A program made the position numbers and the translations under genes. Shown here piece by piece: positions 1 through 5,358 of a DNA stretch of 5,358 nt. The DNA is from an uncultured Actinomycetes bacterium. GTDB taxonomy: Bacteria > Actinomycetota > Actinomycetes > Nanopelagicales > Nanopelagicaceae. Positions within the stretch are counted from its first letter, which is position 1. Each line of letters starts with the position of its first letter. The DNA lies in contig CAIWXY010000146.1 of assembly GCA_903916775.1 (NCBI GenBank), forward strand, positions 1 to 5,358, given 5' to 3'. A model generated the notes under the pieces. It worked only from the letters and a program-made list of their open reading frames with translations. It was not told the origin of the DNA and ran no database searches.

Positions 1-1293
1 ACCTGGTCCACCAGACGCCACGGCCGGGTTGCTCGAATTGGTACCGCCGCCGCCACCACCATAGGCAGTAATCGATCCGAAACTAGACGAGCTTCCGGCA
101 TAACCCGAAGTCCAGTTATTGGAAGTGCCGCCCGCGCCAACCTTAATAGCGATAGCCGATCCGCCGGTCAAAGATTGTGAAGCGATCGGTACAAACTCGC
201 CCGCACCGCCACCACCGCCGATGCCACCACCGCCCGCACCGCCACCACCTACTATCAAGAGCTGTGCAGCACTGACGCCAGTTGGGACCGTCCATGAGTA
301 CGAAACATTCGGGTTAGTAAACGTCACGACACAATATCCACCCGTTGTACCTACTGCAGTTACGTCTGTTGAACCGTTACCGAGATTTGAGCCTGTTTGA
401 TTACACGCGGAAGCATTGCTACCGCTACCAGTGACGGACGTTTGCGGAAAGTACCTGCCGGAATAGGTGGTGTAGTCAGTTGAAATCTGGGCCGCGCTCA
501 GGGCTGAGTTATAAACCTTGACGACTCCTATTGAGCCGGTAGTGTAAACACTTGAACTTCCATCTCCATCCCATCGTGTTCCAATACGCAACTGTGCAGC
601 ACGGCTAGAACTTGTCCCCGAAAGATTCTCAGTGGAAGTCGAAACCAAGGAGTTATTTACGTACAGGCGCACATTTGTGCCATCAAATGTAACTCCGGCC
701 GCATACCAAGTATTTAATGAGAGTTGGTAACCTGGAGCTGGTATGACGTTATCGTCGCCGTAAGCAGTACGCCAATAGCTACCGTCAAAATACCCGCCAT
801 CCAACTTTCCACCGCTGCTGACATAGAGGGTCGGGCCGACGATGCCGCCGCCTCCATATTGAGTCGTGACGATGGAAGTGCGGTCCGCGGTCGGCCACGC
901 ACTTAGTTTGAAGAAAGCTTCAGCGGTGAATGTAGAGACCGCACCGAAGTTGCCGGTCGTTGCTGCGCCTTGCAATGATGAAGCGGTGAAATTGAATACG
1001 CCACCATTGGACGCAGAATAAGTCGGAAATGTGGATGATGGCGATGCGCCGAGTGTGTAGCCGCTGCCACTGATGTCGCTCCAGGTAGTTCCGCTGCCCA
1101 CATAGGAGGCTTGATTTCCTGGGTCGAGTAATAAAACCGGGGTTGGATTTGAAGCCTGCGCCTTGGAGACCCAACCTGCGTCGGCCACCAAACTTAGGCC
1201 TGAAATGATGAGTAAGAAAGTCAGAAATTTTGCGATGCGACCAGTCGCGCCAGGGGTTAACCCTAGGCCATGGCTGGTCTGACTATTCACCAT
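1..1293 (-). CDS. Secreted LamG-domain and glycine-rich surface protein, 5' part (C-terminus outside window)
   Basis: One minus-strand frame is open for 431 codons from ATG at 1293 to the window edge, with no stop seen, so the gene is partial. An in-frame TAA at 1300-1302 leaves no earlier start; GTG at 1290 is the only close alternative. A signal peptide is visible: Arg19 and Lys22, a hydrophobic core at about 23-37, and possible cleavage after ADA (39) or AQA (47). Residues about 53-274 fit a LamG/concanavalin A-like jelly-roll (Laminin_G_3 type): LDPGN at 56-60, FTAEAFFKLS at 122-131, WYAAGVTFDGTNVRLYVNNS at 196-215, GSIGVVKVYNSALSAAQI at 253-270. A short segment with Cys297 and Cys321, possibly a disulfide, leads into TVPTGVSAAQLLIVGGGG (335-352), the typical opening of bacterial glycine-rich adhesin-like domains, with glycine runs at 349-365 and 412-417. 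LamG domains commonly bind glycans, so a role in surface attachment or polymer binding is inferred; ligand and anchoring are unknown. Codon use is more mixed than in rpoC. Confidence 0.88.
   Translation of the reverse strand, partial: MVNSQTSHGLGLTPGATGRIAKFLTFLLIISGLSLVADAGWVSKAQASNPTPVLLLDPGNQASYVGSGTTWSDISGSGYTLGASPSSTFPTYSASNGGVFNFTASSLQGAATTGNFGAVSTFTAEAFFKLSAWPTADRTSIVTTQYGGGGIVGPTLYVSSGGKLDGGYFDGSYWRTAYGDDNVIPAPGYQLSLNTWYAAGVTFDGTNVRLYVNNSLVSTSTENLSGTSSSRAAQLRIGTRWDGDGSSSVYTTGSIGVVKVYNSALSAAQISTDYTTYSGRYFPQTSVTGSGSNASACNQTGSNLGNGSTDVTAVGTTGGYCVVTFTNPNVSYSWTVPTGVSAAQLLIVGGGGAGGGGIGGGGGAGEFVPIASQSLTGGSAIAIKVGAGGTSNNWTSGYAGSSSSFGSITAYGGGGGGTNSSNPAVASGGPG
199..249 (-). repeat. Glycine-coding direct repeat, two perfect 18-bp copies 33 bp apart
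   Basis: The 18-base unit GGTGGTGGCGGTGCGGGC (minus strand) occurs identically at 232-249 and 199-216. Each copy encodes GGGGAG, and the offset is exactly 11 codons, so the frame is kept. A further GGTGGTGGC lies between them, and another glycine-coding run (six codons) sits at 43-60. The repeat lies inside the glycine-rich domain of the exported protein. In-frame length change by slippage is plausible but cannot be shown from one sequence. Confidence 0.85.
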
Positions 1294-1314
1294 CTCACTT
1301 TACTGGACTGGCTG

Positions 1315-1343
1315 TCTAGAACGTAAGTCGAATTTTTTGTCAG
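1315..1343 (-). promoter_or_regulatory. Weak candidate promoter for the LamG-domain gene
   Basis: On the minus strand CTGACA (1343-1338, five of six matches to the sigma70-type -35) is followed after 17 bases by TCTAGA (1320-1315, only three of six matches to the -10). An alternative -10 that fits the actinobacterial TANNNT pattern is TACGTT (1325-1320), pairing with a poorer -35, TCGACT, 16 bases upstream. Either would place the transcription start only about 20-30 bases before ATG 1293. The hexamers are weak, so the site is a guess supported mainly by its position between the rpoC terminators and the next gene. Confidence 0.25.
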
Positions 1344-1426
1344 TCGAGAGCCGGCAGTCTAAAAATAGGCACACTTTCGGGCGCCCAACGCTGCCATCCA
1401 TCACTCTGCTTATCCCCCACTAAAGC

Positions 1427-1460
1427 CACAAACCCCGCCAGTTATCTGACGGGGTTTGTG
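1427..1460 (-). terminator. Strong hairpin, probable rpoC operon terminator
   Basis: Read on the minus strand this is a 15-bp stem (1460-1446 with 1441-1427) around a four-base ATAA loop. It contains a CCCCG/CGGGG core. On this strand every position pairs, including one G-U; on the plus strand that same position is a C-A mismatch, which supports function in the rpoC direction. It starts 41 bases past the rpoC stop. The bases after the stem (GGCTTTAG) are not a clean U-tract; the only U-run is the UUU inside the 3' arm, so this could act together with the smaller hairpin before it. Confidence 0.72.
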
Positions 1461-1480
1461 AAAAAGCCTTTACATAAAGG
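1461..1480 (-). terminator. Small AU-rich hairpin with U5 tail, first of two tandem terminator-like structures
   Basis: On the minus strand CCTTTATGTAAAGG (1480-1467) can fold as a five-pair stem with an AUGU loop, followed one base later by five T residues (1465-1461). It begins 21 bases past the rpoC stop and directly precedes the strong hairpin. The stem is short and weak by itself, so it may be a partial terminator or a pause site. Confidence 0.4.
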
Positions 1481-1501
1481 ACTTTAGAGCTTCTGGAGCG
1501 A

Positions 1502-5323
<3,822 letters not shown>

Positions 5324-5332
5324 AGTTGTTTA

Positions 5333-5337
5333 TCCTC
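5333..5337 (-). promoter_or_regulatory. Shine-Dalgarno of rpoC, overlapping the upstream stop codon
   Basis: GAGGA on the minus strand (5337-5333) ends nine bases before the rpoC ATG. It overlaps the TGA stop of the upstream gene (5338-5336), so ribosomes finishing that gene end on the rpoC binding site. This supports the ATG at 5323 as the start and suggests translational coupling within the operon. Confidence 0.75.
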
Positions 5338-5358
5338 ACACTTCTTCTACGCTGCTTG
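5336..5358 (-). CDS. rpoB: 3' end of RNA polymerase subunit beta (partial)
   Basis: Only the last six sense codons and the TGA stop are in the window, reading SSVEEV on the minus strand, with the codon before them cut at the window edge. This resembles the Ser-Val-Glu-acidic ending of actinobacterial RpoB (the mycobacterial protein ends near SASVEDLA). Its place 12 bases upstream of rpoC matches the near-universal rpoB-rpoC order. Identification rests on that position plus the short tail; the other two frames do not give a comparable ending. The rest of the gene lies to the right of the window. Confidence 0.75.

Noticed and set aside
119..400. Plus-strand proline-rich 93-codon open frame
   Set aside because: It is the antisense image of the glycine-rich coding region (glycine codons GGN read as NCC/CCN on the other strand). 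It has no ribosome site, and the minus-strand frame has clear domain matches.
714..1174. Several 60-84 codon open frames on both strands over the LamG region
   Set aside because: All overlap the continuous 431-codon LamG frame, which carries signal peptide and family motifs. They lack any independent support.
1359..1403. Possible third terminator: GGCA/TGCC arms, a GGGCGCCC palindrome (1379-1386) and a TATTTTTAG run on the minus strand
   Set aside because: The outer arms are only four pairs, the inner palindrome leaves no proper loop, and the total structure is weak. It may be chance in the AT-rich leader of the next gene.

Overview
The window looks chromosomal and comes from an actinobacterium with roughly balanced base composition. 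The evidence is RpoC: its sequence is actinobacterial throughout, and it carries the charged helical insert near residues 140-230 that marks this phylum. The moderate GC content, and the presence nearby of a secreted LamG plus glycine-rich protein, would fit a planktonic or streamlined lineage such as freshwater acI/Nanopelagicales relatives. That finer placement is inference only.

Everything supportable is encoded on the minus strand, so the reading order is from high to low coordinates. First come the last six sense codons and the stop of a gene taken to be rpoB (5336-5358). After 12 non-coding bases carrying a Shine-Dalgarno comes the complete rpoC (5323-1502), the beta' subunit of RNA polymerase. 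Next is a 208-base intergenic stretch (1294-1501). It holds a small AU-rich hairpin with a U5 tail (1461-1480), a strong 15-bp hairpin (1427-1460), and weak promoter-like hexamers (1315-1343). Last is the 5' part of an exported protein (1293-1, running off the left edge) with a signal peptide, a LamG/concanavalin A-like domain and the start of a glycine-rich adhesin-like domain.

rpoB and rpoC form the usual polymerase operon, with the transcript probably ending at the hairpins after rpoC. The exported protein is probably a separate transcription unit of lower expression: proline in the sampled part of rpoC is always CCA, whereas the exported protein mixes CCG and CCA. No RNA gene, CRISPR array, insertion sequence or defence system was seen. 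I found no convincing novel system. The most notable point is the large surface-type gene placed directly behind rpoC.
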